Shown here: positions 1 to 15,431 of the stretch, one piece after another
Layout: each line of letters opens with the position of its first letter
How positions within the stretch are numbered: the stretch's first letter is position 1
Origin: Symbiodinium natans
Lineage: Eukaryota > Sar > Dinophyceae > Suessiales > Symbiodiniaceae
Assembly (NCBI GenBank): GCA_905221605.1
Contig: CAJNDS010001557.1
Coordinates: 875,001-912,500, forward strand
Direction of reading: 5' to 3'
DNA length: 37,500 bases
The notes under the pieces: generated by a model
Database searches by the model: none
What the model saw: only the letters and a program-made list of their open reading frames with translations
What the model was told of the DNA's origin: nothing
Program-made: the position numbers and the translations under genes

Positions 1-260
1 CCTATAAGCCCCTAAACCCCAAACCCTAAGCCCTAAACCCTAAACCCTGACTTGTGCAGGGTTGAGCGGTAGGCGCTCTTGGAGCTGTTTCCAACAATCG
101 TCGATCGTGGGTCCTCCCTGGCGCCATGCATCGAAACAGTCAATTTGGTAAAGAAGTCGGTCTAACAGACAGTGAGCAGGTTTAGGGTTTAGGGTTTAGG
201 GTTTAGGGTTTAGGGTTTAGGGTTTAGGGGCAGCTGGTAAATGGAATGATTTCACTGTAG
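1..260 (+). CDS. Possible 3'-terminal exons of an upstream gene
   Basis: The unique segment about 63-178 is open on the + strand, ending TDSEQ. If it is joined to the segment after the array at 181-230 through the shared GCAG (175-178 and 231-234), the frame continues as LVNGMISL and stops at TAG 258-260. This would be the tail of a gene upstream of actin on the same strand. The same islands are also open on the minus strand, for example DCFDAWRQGGPTIDDCWKQ in 180-55, so the strand is not certain. No family is recognised. Confidence 0.25.
181..230. repeat. TTTAGGG array, about 7 units
   Basis: Perfect telomere-type heptamers, G-rich strand on +. Further CCCTAAA units lie at 1-50 and 531-597 in the opposite orientation, so this is interstitial and not a chromosome end. 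Confidence 0.9.
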
Positions 261-364
261 TTGTCTGCGTGTCTCGACAAAGGGCGCTGGTGAGTGCATC
301 TAGAGCAGGTCGAACAATCAAACAAATAGTGTTGGGTTTAGGGTCTAGGGTTTAGGGTTAAGGT

Positions 365-720
365 TTTGGGAACCACTAAACAAAGCGTACTTTACGATAG
401 TACTACATGAGGCTAGCGCAGGCCTGGTGGTAGGGAGCAGCTAGTTTAGGGCTTCGTGCCGGACACGCCAACACCCGTTAAGTCTCTGAACCCAGATTTT
501 TGCAAAAGCCCTGTTTAGTGTACCCTAAACCCTAACCTAAAACCCTAAAACCCTAAAACCCTGAAACCCTAAAACCCTAAACCCTAAACCCTAAACCCGA
601 AGACTTTGGGTGTTCATGGCAGCAAGTGCGCAGGCGAAAAAGTGTTCGAGACGTTGCCGCGGTGGATGCGGCCACTGATGCCGCTTTGCCCACGGAGAAT
701 TGCATGGCTAGGTAGGCTTT
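365..720. other. Two unique islands of uncertain coding status
   Basis: The segments 365-530 and 598-720 are non-repetitive between telomere-like arrays. Each has open frames on both strands. On minus, 365-530 reads AFAKIWVQRLNGCWRVRHEA. On plus, 598-720 reads KVFETLPRWMRPLMPLCPRR. They could be exons, or fragments of a mobile-element coding region. I cannot assign strand or function. Confidence 0.3.
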
Positions 721-1090
721 GGGGTTTAGGGTTTAGGGTTCAGAGGGTTTAGGGTTCAGAGGGTTTAGGGTTCAGAGGGTTTAGGGTTCAGAGGGTTTAC
801 GGTTCAGAGGGTTTAGGGTTTGGGATTTAAGTTTCAAGGTTTAGGGTTCAGGGGACAACGTGGAAGGTTGGGGATGCAGGGTTCAGGGCTTGCCAGATTT
901 TGAGGCTTCTTCAACCCCAGCTCCCCCTCTCTAAACCCTTGTAGAAGTTAAGGGTTCAGAGTTCAGGATTCAGGGTTTAGGGTTAGGGCTTAGGGCTTAG
1001 GGTTTAGGGGAGCCAAGGATCAGGGTTTGGCTAGAGCTTTGGGTCTGGGGCTTAGGGTTTGGGATCGAGGGTCAAAAGGGTTTGGGGGCT
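719..1090. repeat. Degenerate TTTAGGG/TTCAGGG region
   Basis: A higher-order unit of GGGTTTAGGGTTCAGA repeats about five times at 725-810, then decays into G/T-rich sequence to about 1090. Nothing else is seen in it. Confidence 0.75.
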
Positions 1091-1228
1091 TGAGGTTTGG
1101 GAGCCCGACGTCATCCCTCAAGAGTGCCACCTAGGATGGCCCTTGAAACCCTCTGAAAAATCTTCCTGAACATGGTCCTATCCCCTAAAACCTAAACCCT
1201 AAACCCTAAACCCCGACCCGACTTGGGA

Positions 1229-1330
1229 AGCCGGCGCCCGCCGAAAGGCTGGGGACCCCTGCGGCTGCGCTGGTGGCGTACGTCCTCGCGTTCATTCAGA
1301 CGCTTGGCTGCGGTGGCGGCCGAGCATGTC
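1229..1330 (+). CDS. Candidate exon, hydrophobic
   Basis: A GC-rich island between arrays. One + frame reads KPAPAERLGTPAAALVAYVL followed by AFIQTLGC, a hydrophobic stretch with GC-ending codons like the actin exons. No AG|G acceptor sits cleanly at its left edge and no family is recognised. It lies immediately upstream of actin and could be part of another gene or of a non-coding leader. Confidence 0.3.
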
Positions 1331-1338
1331 TGATTCAG

Positions 1339-1481
1339 GGCTTAGGGCTTAGGGCTTAGGGTTTAGGGTTTAGGGTTTAGGGTTTAGGGTTTAGGGTTCA
1401 GGGTTCAGGGTTCAGGGTTCAGGGTTCAGGGTTCAGGGTTCAGGGTTCAGGGTTCAGGGCTTAGGGTTTAGGGTTTAGGGT
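1339..1481. repeat. Blocked array: TTAGGGC, TTTAGGG, TTCAGGG
   Basis: Runs of the same 7-mer variant are grouped: TTAGGGC, then six TTTAGGG, then nine TTCAGGG, then TTTAGGG again. Local homogenisation of one-base variants is evident. Confidence 0.9.
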
Positions 1482-1613
1482 GCCTAAGGTGTTCAGGGTG
1501 TAAGGTTTCAGGTTTGTTCACTCAAAACCCCAGCGACTCGCTCCTGCCCGGGCTCGAGAGCCTCGCCGCACAGCTTTTGCAAAGCGCATCCCGCACTCTG
1601 ATCATCCGCAGCC

Positions 1614-6635
<5,022 letters not shown>

Positions 6636-7095
6636 AGCCTTGCGCCAATTTGTGAGGCGAGCTTGTTTGCAGTGCTTCTGGCGGTCATGTCGAAGAGGGT
6701 CAAGCCCTCATGTTCATGACTTAGCCGGCAGCATGTCTTAGCTTGAGATCAGCGTCATGGGGACGGATCACTTCCGGAAAGACGTGCAACGGACCACATC
6801 CGAAGACAAAATGCGGGCAAGCGCCTATGAGCCTTTACACTAAACCCCATACATGGCCTCCAAACCCTAGATTTTGCCTGACATGGCGACACTGTACATC
6901 GCGAGCCCTAAATTGGAGTTGGAGCCCTTCAAGAGCTAGTTTTTGGAGGCTGCCGATGTTGTCGTGGATCTGTCAGCAGGCCCCTGCGCTCTAACGCCAC
7001 CCACTGGAGGGTTACGTAGGGTGACCCGTAGCTTGGAAGCGAGATCTTTGCGATCTACCGAGAGGCATCTACTTTCCTGTTTGAAGTACTGGGCT
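6636..7095 (+). other. Actin 3' flank
   Basis: Unique sequence after the actin stop, presumably 3' UTR and intergenic. There is no AATAAA near the stop, which is not unexpected in dinoflagellates. No further gene is seen. Confidence 0.5.
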
Positions 7096-7560
7096 TAAGT
7101 GGCCCGTAAAACCCTGCAACCCTTATGCCCTTAAACCCCTAAACCCTTAAACCTTTGAAACCCTTAAAACCCCTAACGCCCCTAACCCCCTTTAACGCCC
7201 TTTAACACCCTTAACACCCTTAAAACCCTTAAACCTTTTGAAAACCCTTAAATTAAAACCCTGAAGCCCTTCACACCCTTCACACCCTTCACACCCTTAA
7301 GACCCTTACCCTTAAACCCTCGAAACCCTTAACGCCCTTAAACCCTTAAATCCCTTTGACCCTTTAACCCTTAAAACCCTAAAACCCTAAAAACCCTTAA
7401 AACCATTAACGCCCTTACAACCCTTAAAACCCTTAAAACCCTTAAAACCCTTAAAGCCCTTAAAACCCTCTATCCTTTAAAGCCCTTCACACCATGAACA
7501 GCCCTTAAACCCTTAAAAGCCCTTTGAAAACCCTTAAAACCCCAAAAGCCCTGAAACACC
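7095..7560. repeat. Degenerate CCCTTAAA-type region
   Basis: About 465 nt of irregular CCCTTAAA/CCCTTAAAA/CCCTAACG units of 7-12 nt, a decayed or slippage-derived relative of the telomere-type arrays. No coding signal. Confidence 0.8.
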
Positions 7561-7649
7561 AAAACAAGCCTGAAGACCCTGAACACACTACAAGGTTCGC
7601 GGTGGATTCCCGCGCGTGGTACAAAAGGCATGTTCTCAAGAACGGACGT

Positions 7650-8010
7650 GCAGAAAACATCGGCAGGGTGGGTTTTCAGGAGTAGAGGAAGATTTTTGCC
7701 ATTTTGGGGGGCATGCTATTTCTAGTTGGTTTTGGTGATTTTTGTAAAGTGACTCTCAGGAGAAGCCGAAAACATCGGCAGGCATGGGTTTTTGTAGCAC
7801 TGCAGGAAAACCTGGTCCATTTTGGCGGGCATGCTGTTGAGGCTGTTTGCCTATTTGTTTTTTGTTTTGTTTTTTTGAAGTCACTGTGAGGACATGCCGA
7901 AAACATCAGCAGGCGTGGGTTTTCAGCAGTAGAGGAAAACTTTGTCTATTTTTGGGGGGCATGCTATTCGCCTAATTAGCTACAGTAGTTTTCGTGAAGT
8001 GACTCTCGCT
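7650..8010. repeat. Three imperfect copies of a 115-131 bp tandem repeat
   Basis: Copies start at about 7650, 7765 and 7896. Each carries GAAAACATCRGCAGG, then TGGGTTTT, then a CCATTTTGG/GGGGGGCATGCT core, then GAAGTGACTCT or a variant. Non-telomeric and non-coding as far as I can see. Confidence 0.8.
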
Positions 8011-8097
8011 GTATTTATGGGTTAGAGATTTCGGAGTGGAAGGCCGGGTCATGGGTTTTGTGTTGAGGGTTTTTTCTTGCAGGGTATCGCCGTAAAT

Positions 8098-8400
8098 ACC
8101 AGTGTTTTGGGCATAAATAGCTGTAAATACCAGTGTTTTTGGGCATGGTCGCGAAAGGCATGGACGCTTGTGATAGATTTTTTCTTGTTCCACATCCTTG
8201 TGCAGTATGTAGTACAAAGAGGCGAAAACGCTGTAAAAAACATCAGTGTTTTGGGCATAAAACGCTGTAAAATACCGGTGTTTTTGGGCACGGTCGCCAA
8301 AGGCATGGCCGCTTGTGATAGATTTTCTTGTTCCACATCCTTGTGCAGTATGTTGTACAAAGAGGCGAACACGCTGTAAAAAACACCAGTCTTTTGCGCA
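8098..8400. repeat. 145-bp tandem repeat, two copies plus a partial third
   Basis: The motif CAGTGTTTTGGGCATAAA recurs at 8100 and 8245 and in decayed form at about 8390. AAAGGCATGGMCGCTTGTGATAG recurs at the same 145-nt spacing (8154 and 8299). It is followed by a C-rich simple run at 8425-8455. Confidence 0.85.
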
Positions 8401-8667
8401 TGCAATATGAATGACGTTCTTATCCCCCCCCACCCCCCCCACCCCCCCCCCACCCCGAAAAGTGCCAAAAGTGCCTGAAACTACACGCGCGGGTACGCGC
8501 CGCACTCCCACTACAAACCCTAAAACCCCTACAAACCCCAAACACCCCAAACCCCAAACACCCTAAAGCCCTTAAACCCTCAAAAACCCTTTAACTCTTA
8601 AACCCTGAACCCCTAAACCCTAAACCCCAAACCCCAAACCCTAAACCCTAAACCTTAAACCTTCAAG

Positions 8668-8736
8668 GACGGGGCAGCACGTCAACGAGATCCGGCGCGG
8701 CGCCGGCGCTCTCAAGCACGCAGCTTGCCTGCTGAG
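8668..8736 (+). CDS. Candidate exon (HVNEIRRGAGALKHAACLLR)
   Basis: A unique island behind CTTCAAG|G, open with GC-ending codons and closing before GGTATGG. The size and acceptor match the actin exons. The gene is unrecognised, and the flanking arrays at 8588-8650 and 8737-8945 would be intron. Confidence 0.45.
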
Positions 8737-8945
8737 GGTATGGGTTTGGGGCTTAGGGCTGAGGGCTTAGGGCTTAGGGCTGAGGGCTTAGGGCTTAGGG
8801 CTTAGGGCTTAGGGCTTAGGGCTTAGGGTTTCGGTTTTAGGGTTTAGGGTTCGTAGAAACCTGAGGGTTTAGGGTTTAGGGTTTAGGGCTTAGGGCTTAG
8901 GGCTTAGGGTTTAGGGTTTAGGGTTTAGGGTTTAGGGTTTAGGGT
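8737..8945. repeat. TTAGGGC / TTTAGGG array
   Basis: Blocks of TTAGGGC units alternate with TTTAGGG, with GGGCTGA interruptions. G-rich strand on +. Confidence 0.9.
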
Positions 8946-8949
8946 TCGT

Positions 8950-9035
8950 CGTAGAATCAACACGTGCAAGCCCTCAATCTCGAACACCCTTGAACGCAAG
9001 GCATTAAACTCCAACAGACCGGCTCCAGACCGTTC
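8950..9035. other. Unique island, strand ambiguous
   Basis: Open on minus as GLLEFNALRSRVFEIEGLHV and on plus as INTCKPSISNTLERKALNSN. It may be an exon, but I cannot choose the strand. Confidence 0.25.
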
Positions 9036-9039
9036 AAGT

Positions 9040-9105
9040 TTAGGGCTTAGGGTTTAGGGTTTAGGGTTTAGGGTTTAGGGTTTAGGGTTTAGGGTTTAGG
9101 GTTTG
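9040..9105. repeat. TTTAGGG array
   Basis: About nine units, G-rich strand on +. Confidence 0.9.
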
Positions 9106-9153
9106 ATGAGGCTCGAAGCTTGAAGGGATTGCGGGGGGGGGGGGGGGGCGAAG

Positions 9154-9185
9154 GAGTCCACTACAGCCACATGGGCTTTGACTAA
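9154..9185 (+). CDS. Possible terminal exon ending HYSHMGFD-stop
   Basis: Behind GCGAAG|G the frame reads VHYSHMGFD then TAA (9183-9185). The TAA overlaps the start of a CCCTAAA-like tract, so the stop may be intronic and the reading is tentative. A run of about 18 G precedes it (9133-9148). Confidence 0.3.
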
Positions 9186-9212
9186 ACCCCAAACCTCCTA
9201 AGGACGTTAAAT

Positions 9213-9406
9213 CTTGCTGGTTCTTAGTAGGGAAAGAGAAAAATGAGGTACCCTATAGAACTCCGTATAGGGAGCATCTATAAAGAAAATACAAGTATTC
9301 ATCTATTTATTTCTTATGTATCTATATTTAGGGATAGAAGGTTTGTTTTTAAAAATATATATTTAGGGATATAAGCTACCATATATATTGTTATATATGT
9401 ACACAC

Positions 9407-9454
<48 letters not shown>

Positions 9455-9480
9455 AAGGTACCTAATTCCGTAATTCCCTT
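9213..9480. repeat. AT-rich island with CATA/TA microsatellite
   Basis: It begins with CTGGTTCTTAGTAGGGAA, the same arm as the hairpin element at 17274. It continues into an AT-rich stretch with a CATACATACATA then TATATA microsatellite (9400-9450) and ends with ATAAGGTACCTAATTCC, which resembles the arms of other small elements. Probably a decayed non-autonomous element. Confidence 0.5.
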
Positions 9481-9589
9481 CGAAGGAACCTGGAGAAGCC
9501 CATAAGGACCGGGCGGTGCAAATCATCGCCTTGCCAGCGGTCTTCGGCTGCACGGCGATGAACGCAGATGCCTCAAAGCACCTCCAGGT

Positions 9590-9712
9590 TTAGGGTTTAG
9601 GGTTTAGGGTTTAGGGTTTAGGGCTTAGGGCTTAGGGCTTAGGGCTTAGGGCTTAGGGCTTCTAGTTTACGTTTTAGGGCTTAGGGCTTAGGGTTTAGGG
9701 TTCAGGGTTCGG
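9590..9712. repeat. TTTAGGG then TTAGGGC array
   Basis: Heptamers grouped by variant and decaying to G/T-rich sequence until about 9930. Confidence 0.85.
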
Positions 9713-9929
9713 GGTTTAGGGGTTTCTGGCTGATGGTGCTGATAGGGCTCAGGGCCTGGGATTTGCGGTGGAAGTTGTAGTTGTTGGTTATGTTTTGGGG
9801 CTGAAGGGTGTCTAGTGTTTTGGGTTTGGGGCCGTTGATGTGGGGTCTGGGGGATTTCGGGATTAAGGTTAGCAGGGCTTGCGGTTTTACGCCAGGGTTT
9901 GGGCTTTGGGTTGACAGGATTTCTAGGGT

Positions 9930-10280
9930 TTAGGGCCTTTGTTAGCTCAGGGCTGAACGTTTTCGAACCGGGTCCGGCAGAAATGACTTTGTCGTGTCAG
10001 TGCACCTGTGCACGTAATGACATGAGAGAGCGTACTTGTCGCACGCCGCGGTTTGTTGCCCAGTCGTGAAGTGTCGCGACCTAGTTTGCCCAGTCGTGAG
10101 GTGTCGCGACCGCCCCCTCTCCGCCCTTGAAACAGTGGGGTGTTGCTGTCGCCGTCCGCCCAGCTACTGTTGTGCTGGAGCGAAAAGGACGACTTGCAAC
10201 GCCTCCTGCTGTGCGCTGTAAGCTCGGAATGTCTTGGTGACCTGCGCTTCCATAACTTAGGGTACGTAGCGACCATAAAT
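9930..10280. other. Unique 350-nt region with a 30-bp tandem duplication
   Basis: TTGCCCAGTCGTGARGTGTC followed by GCGACC occurs twice at a 30-bp spacing (about 10056 and 10086). A frame of about 109 codons runs on minus (10276-9947), rich in Arg and Ser with no recognised domain, and shorter frames run on plus. Coding status is unknown. Confidence 0.45.
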
Positions 10281-10379
10281 CCCCCTCGCCCCTCGCACCC
10301 TAAACCCCGTAAATAAACCTAAACCCTCACAACCTCTCGGGCACATTCTGTCACAAAGATCCCGGCTGATCTCGCGGGA

Positions 10380-10640
10380 GCTCCCGGAAATGTTTCTAGG
10401 ATACCCAGAGCCTTAGGACCCCAAAAGTCTTCGTATCGTTTTATGTAGGCTCGTGATATAGAGCCCCCTTCCAGGAAGTCTGAGGAAACCTGCAGACAAG
10501 TACAGTAGAACTACACCCCTAACTGCGGATCCCTGTGTGCTCTGATGCAGAGCGCTCCGACCACCCAAGGCCCTGACAAAGATGTTCCAGGGCGCCGCGG
10601 GCGTTGACATGGAGGCGCCACGGTGCCTTAAATCCTGAAC
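10380..10640 (+). other. Unique region, possible exon near 10575-10620
   Basis: Mostly unassigned. Around 10575-10620 a + frame reads ALTKMFQGAAGVDMEAPRC with GC-rich codons, which may be an exon. The rest shows no clear coding signal. Confidence 0.25.
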
Positions 10641-11009
10641 CCTATAAAACCACGTAAACCCTGTAAGCAAAACACCCTGCAAACCCTTGCCTGAAAACCC
10701 CAAACCCCATCAACCCCACAAAACCCCAAAGGGTGCAGAGGGTGAAGTGTGAGTTGAGGGGGTTTCACCCTGTTTCGCCTTCGCATCCTAACGGCTACAC
10801 CCTAAACTCCCACCTGACACTGGGACCTGACATCTGACCTTTTCGTCCCGGAATCCCTAAAGCACCTACCCAGCCCCAGAACTCCCGAAATGTGTGAAAA
10901 AATGTAGGGTTTAGGGTTGAACCCTGAACCCTGAACCCTAAACCCTAAACCCTAAACCCTAAACCCCGGTTTAGGGACTCGCCGCAGTTGAGTCTCCAGC
11001 CTTTTGGAG

Positions 11010-11085
11010 GACCTGCTCGCCGGCGATTCGCTTCTCCAGCTCGCCAGCGTGAAGCCTCACGGCAATGCCACGGCGACGTTCCCTG
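11010..11085 (+). CDS. Candidate exon (DLLAGDSLLQLASVKPHGNA)
   Basis: Behind TTTTGGAG|G, open as DLLAGDSLLQLASVKPHGNA followed by TATFPG, and closing at CCTG|GCCCCC, a GC donor. Boundaries and composition are actin-like. The function is unknown. Confidence 0.45.
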
Positions 11086-11099
11086 GCCCCCGATAGGGT

Positions 11100-12080
11100 T
11101 TAGGGTTTAGGGTTTAGGGTTTGGGGTTTGGGGTTTAGGGTTTAGGGTTTAGGGCCGTTTCGGGTTTAGGGCCTTTAGGGTTCAGGGCCTTTAGGGTTTA
11201 GGGCCTTTAGGGTTTAGGGTTTCGGGTTTGGGGTTTGGGGTTTAGGGTCACCGGAAGTAGCACCGATGTCATCGTACTTGCTTCCTAGTTCATAAGGCCC
11301 ACTTATACCCTGAGACCCTGAATCCCTAAAGCCTGGAGCCTTCTTCGAAGGGCACTTCTCTGCAAGCCCCGTAAATCCTTAAACCCCAAACCCCAAGCCC
11401 TAAACCCCTAAGCCTTAAATCCTGAACCCTAAACCCTAAACCCCTAAGCCCTAAACCCAAAACCCTCAAACCTAAACCCTAAACCCTACGCTACCATGCA
11501 AAGGAACCAGAAGCCTCGTAGATGTCCACCGGAACCTAGCACGAGATAGGGTTACCAAGGCGTCTCGTGGATCCCGTTTCGGGGTTTAGGGTTGTGGGTG
11601 AAAGGGAGAAAGGGTGCAGAGGCCCAAAGGCGGGGGAATCCCGGCAAACCCCCTAAGCCGTGAAACCCTACACCACTGGAACCCTAAACCCTAAACCCTA
11701 AGCCCTAAACCCTAAACCTTAAACCCCTGAACCCTAAACCCTAAACCGTAAACCCTAAACCCTAAACCCTAAACCCTAAACCCTAAACCCTAAACCCTAA
11801 ACCCTAAACCCTAAACCCTAAACCCTAAACCCTAAACCCTAAACCCTAAACCCTAAACCCTCACCCTGACAACTTGTCGCCGAAGGTTTGGGGGCTTTGG
11901 GGCGGGGGTTCCTTCGATGAATCCCGGAACATTCATGGTCCTTTCTGCTTCAGCCAAACACAGCCGTGAAACCCTAAACCCTAAACCCTAAACCCTAAAC
12001 CCTAAACCCTAAACCCTAACCCTAAACCCTAAACCCTAAACCCTAAACCCTAAACCCGAAGCCCTAAGCCCTAAACCCTA
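11100..12080. repeat. Telomere-like arrays with short unassigned spacers
   Basis: TTTAGGG/TTTGGGG arrays at 11096-11250. CCCTAAA arrays at 11395-11490, 11690-11862 (mostly perfect) and 11970-12080. The spacers at 11255-11345, 11490-11650 and 11870-11970 show no convincing coding signal. Confidence 0.8.
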
Positions 12081-12127
12081 CACATTCCCCCCCCCCCAAA
12101 AAAAAAAAAACCATGGAAGTCTTCCAG

Positions 12128-12173
12128 GGACGCCGCGCAAGTCTACACCGCGCAGGTGGAGACCTGCTACCAG
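12128..12173 (+). CDS. Candidate exon (DAAQVYTAQVETCYQ)
   Basis: 46 nt with both boundaries of the actin type: TTCCAG|G acceptor and CAG|GCCTCGG, a GC donor. Open as DAAQVYTAQVETCYQ. A C11A13 run lies just upstream (12085-12111). Confidence 0.5.
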
Positions 12174-12179
12174 GCCTCG

Positions 12180-13560
12180 GCATGACCCTCTTAGGTTGAG
12201 TGTTTTTGTTTTTTGACAGTTCTCGGGTTTCCCAAACTTCAGGGTTTGGGGTTTAGGGCTTGGGGTTTAGGGTTTAGGGTTTAGGGTTTGGGGTTTAGGG
12301 TTTGGGGTTTGGGTTTGGGGTTTGGGGTTTAGGGTTTAGGCAACCTCAGCCCATCTGTTGAATAGATTTGGGGGCTGGCATCCTATGAGTCACAAGTTCG
12401 ATCTCCCTATAAGCCCTGAACCCTCTAAACCCCTCTAAATTCTTCCAAACTGGTGCAAACCCCCTCCCCCCCCCCCCAAACCCTAATCCTCGACGGCCGC
12501 CCAAGCTAGGATTGCGGTATGCAGCCCTGAGTTCGGCTAACTCTCCCTCGCCTGGGCGATAGGCGTTAGATTTCAGGGGGTTTGCGACCCTCTATGGGGA
12601 TGTCCATAACTTGGGTTCTAGCATGTGGGGGTATATCAGGGTACCCTTGCTTCTGGGAAATGCCCATATACCCTAAACCCTAGACCCTGAACCCAAACCC
12701 TAAACCTTAAAACCCTAAACCCTAAACCCTAAAAACAATACATATACATATACATATACATATATATTTAGGTTTCAGGGAACGTCATGGAACTCGAGAC
12801 ATAGCACGAGTGTCCCTCCTTGTATCCCAAAGCCCGCACTGCGCCGAGCCACAGGGTTGAGGGTTTAGGATTTAGGGTTTGGGGCTTAGGATTTAGAGTT
12901 TAGGGTTTAGGGTCAACGCGAAGACCAAAAGACCAATCCCCAAGGCCCTTAAGTCGCAACGCCCGCCGCTCTGACTCCTAAAACACCAGCAGCCTAATCC
13001 TTCAAACCCTAAACCCTAAACCCTAAACCCCATAACCCCATAACCCCATAACCCCAAGACCACAAGACTCTCCAACGCCTACAACCCCCAAAAGACCTAA
13101 ACCATAAACCCTCAAGCCCAAAAGACCGTAAAACCGCAACACGCGAAGGCGCAGAATGCCCCAAGTCCCTAAACTCGAAATCCAAACCCCAAAACACTAC
13201 AGCCCCAAACCCTAAACCCAAAACCCTGTTCCCCAAGCCCTAAACCCCAAACCCTGAACCCCAATCCCTAAACGCCAAACCCTAAACCCCAAACCCTAAA
13301 CCCCAAGCCCTAAACCCTAAACCCCAAATCCTAAACCACAAACCTGCGTGTAATGCATAAGTCCTTGTGGACTCCAGATTCACACTCTGAACCCTAAACC
13401 CTATGCCCCAAACCCTAAACCCTAAACCCTAAACCCTAACCCTAAACCCTAAACCCTAAACCCTAAACCCTAAACCCTAAACCCTAAACCCTAAACCCTA
13501 AACCCTAAACCCTAAACCCTGAACCCTGAACCCTGAACCCTGAACCCTGAACCCTGAACC
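12180..13560. repeat. Telomere-like arrays and unassigned spacers
   Basis: TTTGGGG/TTTAGGG at 12240-12340, CCCTAAA at 12670-12735, an ACATAT microsatellite at 12735-12770, irregular CCCTAAA/CCCCAAA from 12990 to 13350, then CCCTAAA giving way to nine CCCTGAA units (13390-13572). The spacers 12345-12660 and 12775-12860 hold nothing I can support as coding. Confidence 0.75.
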
Positions 13561-13592
13561 CTGAACCCTGAACCCTGAACCTCAGACCGGAG

Positions 13593-13645
13593 GTGGGTGA
13601 CCTTTACGAAGCCTGGGCGCTGCCGCCTCAGTCAGACACCCTCAG
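13593..13645 (+). CDS. Candidate exon (VGDLYEAWALPPQSDTL)
   Basis: Behind CCGGAG|G, open as VGDLYEAWALPPQSDTL and ending CTCAG|GG where a TTTGGGG/TTTAGGG array begins. Unrecognised. Confidence 0.5.
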
Positions 13646-13790
13646 GGTTTGGGGTTTAGGGTTTGGGGTTTAGGGTTTAGGGTTTAGGGTTTAGGGTTTA
13701 GGGTTTGGGGTTTAGGGTTTAGGGTTTGGGGTTTGGGGTTTAGGGTTTAGGGTTTGTGGTTTAGGGCTTGGGGTTTAGGGTTTAGGGCTT
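13645..13790. repeat. TTTAGGG/TTTGGGG array
   Basis: About 20 units alternating between the two variants. It is followed by G/T-rich sequence, then a unique spacer (13860-14150) without a clear exon. Confidence 0.85.
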
Positions 13791-14149
13791 TGGTAGGGGC
13801 TAGGCTTTTGGGTCTGCAGTTCAAGGTTTGGGGTGGAGGCTGAGGGGGGTAGTAGAGGGTTTGAATGTTTTTTAAATGAGGCCTTTGAGTCCTAGATTTC
13901 TTCAACACACCCCTCCCCCCCAAACAGGCTTCTCAAGATGTGGGTTTCGAGGTAAGAGGCGGCCGCTACAGCATTTAAGCCTCAGGCTCTGAACCTCAAA
14001 GCTGTGAGTTGCCTAAAGGCCTGAATCGCCTGAACCCCATATCCCGAACCTACCCGCCCAAGCACAAAGCTGGACCATCCCCCCAAAACTTTGAAGCCTT
14101 AAGCAACCCGAAAGCGGAACCCGAAAACCGAAGCAGGCCGAGGGAAAGC

Positions 14150-14315
14150 GGAACCCTAAACCCTGAACCCTAAACCCTGAATCCTAAACCCTAAACCCTA
14201 AACCCTAAACCCTAAACCCTAAACCCTAAACCCTAAACCCTAAACCCTAAACCCTAAACCCTAAACCCTAAACCCTAAACCCTAAACCCTAAACCCTAAA
14301 CCCTAAACCCTAAAC
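14150..14315. repeat. CCCTAAA array, about 23 units
   Basis: Nearly perfect after a CCCTGAA-containing start. It ends directly at the next candidate exon. Confidence 0.92.
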
Positions 14316-14323
14316 GAGCCGAG

Positions 14324-14396
14324 GCTGTACCAGTTCTGCAAGATGACGCTGGAGATTCTGCGGAGCTCTTTGGAGCACATCGCGAATGCCTCCCGG
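14324..14396 (+). CDS. Candidate exon (LYQFCKMTLEILRSSLEHIA)
   Basis: Behind CCGAG|G, open as LYQFCKMTLEILRSSLEHIA then NASR, with a GC donor at CCCG|GCCTGG. It would form an amphipathic helix. Unrecognised. Confidence 0.5.
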
Positions 14397-14884
14397 CCTG
14401 GTCTGGGCGCACCTTGCGGTTTGGGGATTAGGGTCTATAAGGGGTTTTAGGGTTTTTAGGGTTTTCTGGGTTTTTAGGGTCTTGAGAGTCTTTTGGGGTT
14501 TTTAGGGTTTTTTGGGGTTTTAGGGCAGTTAGGGCTTGTAGGGCTTTTCGCGTTTAGGGCTTAAGGGTTGCTAGGGTATTTAGGGTTTAGGGTACGTAGG
14601 GTTTAGCGTACAGGGTTTTCAGGACTTCATCAATTCTATAGGGCTTTGGGTGCAGAAGTTCAGGGGGTGAGGGTTTGGAGTTTAGATGGAGGTGCCCTTA
14701 AACCCTAAGCCCTAAACCTAAACTCAGAAGCAAAAGAGTCCCTAAACCCGAAACCTTAAACCCTGAACCCTAAACCCTAAACCCTTAAGGGAGCCCCATG
14801 CCCTTTGCCTGTTTTGTTGTTGGGTTGCTGTCCTTGAACAACCTTTTTCGAGAGGCTCCGAGGTGACCGTAGAAACCACGAGGT

Positions 14885-14995
14885 TGAGGGTTTAGGGTTT
14901 AGGGTTTAGGGTTTAGGGTTTAGGGTTTAGGGTTTTAGGGTTTAGGGTTTTAGGGTTTTAGGGTTTTAGGGTTTTAGGGTTTTAGGGTTTAGGGT
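14885..14995. repeat. TTTAGGG then TTTTAGGG array
   Basis: Switches from 7-mer to 8-mer units (extra T), as in actin intron 1. The preceding spacer 14780-14885 has a weak open frame only. Confidence 0.85.
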
Positions 14996-15283
14996 TACTT
15001 CAGCCCTACACCCTCAAGCCTGAGCGGCCCAGCCCGAACCACAACACCACACCGAAGTCTGAGCCGAAGCCCGAAACCCCCTCAAGGAACCCTCTGAAGC
15101 CCTAGGCCCCTCGACCCTCAATCCCCTGAACGCTTAAGCACCCCTCAGCCGTAGTGCTATAATCCCTAAACCCCAAACCCTAAACCCTAAACCCTATACC
15201 CCAATCCCCAAACCCAAAACCCCAAACACCACACCCCAAACCCCAAACCCAAAACCCCATGAAAACTTTAGGGGCCCCGCCAG

Positions 15284-15348
15284 GAGCGGCAAAAGTCCGA
15301 CGAGCGCCACGTCGTAGCTTCTGGGCTGTGCCTCGGGCACAGCTTGCG
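15284..15348 (+). CDS. Candidate exon (ERQKSDERHVVASGLCLGHS)
   Basis: Behind GCCAG|G, open as ERQKSDERHVVASGLCLGHS then LR, and closing at TTGCG|GTAGGG, which would be a GT donor. Unrecognised. Confidence 0.45.
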
Positions 15349-15431
15349 GTAGGGTTTAGGGTTGAGGGTTTAGGGTTTTGGGTTTAGGGCCGTGTCTTAT
15401 AAGAACATCCACAGCCCTGTCTTTTCAAAAG

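Noticed and set aside
1-60. Window begins with CCCTAAA-type repeats, suggesting a chromosome end
   Set aside because: Such arrays recur through all 37.5 kb in both orientations between exons, so they are interstitial.
55-530. Minus-strand reading resembling the end of a LINE-type polymerase (CWRVRHEAQHYLFDC...)
   Set aside because: The pieces can be joined in frame, but the same islands are equally open on +, and no reverse-transcriptase core is present. Not strong enough to call.
7817-7826. CCATTTTGGC matches the core of the dinoflagellate spliced leader
   Set aside because: Only 10 bases match, inside a tandem repeat, without the flanking CCGTAG or TCAAG. No gene start is near.
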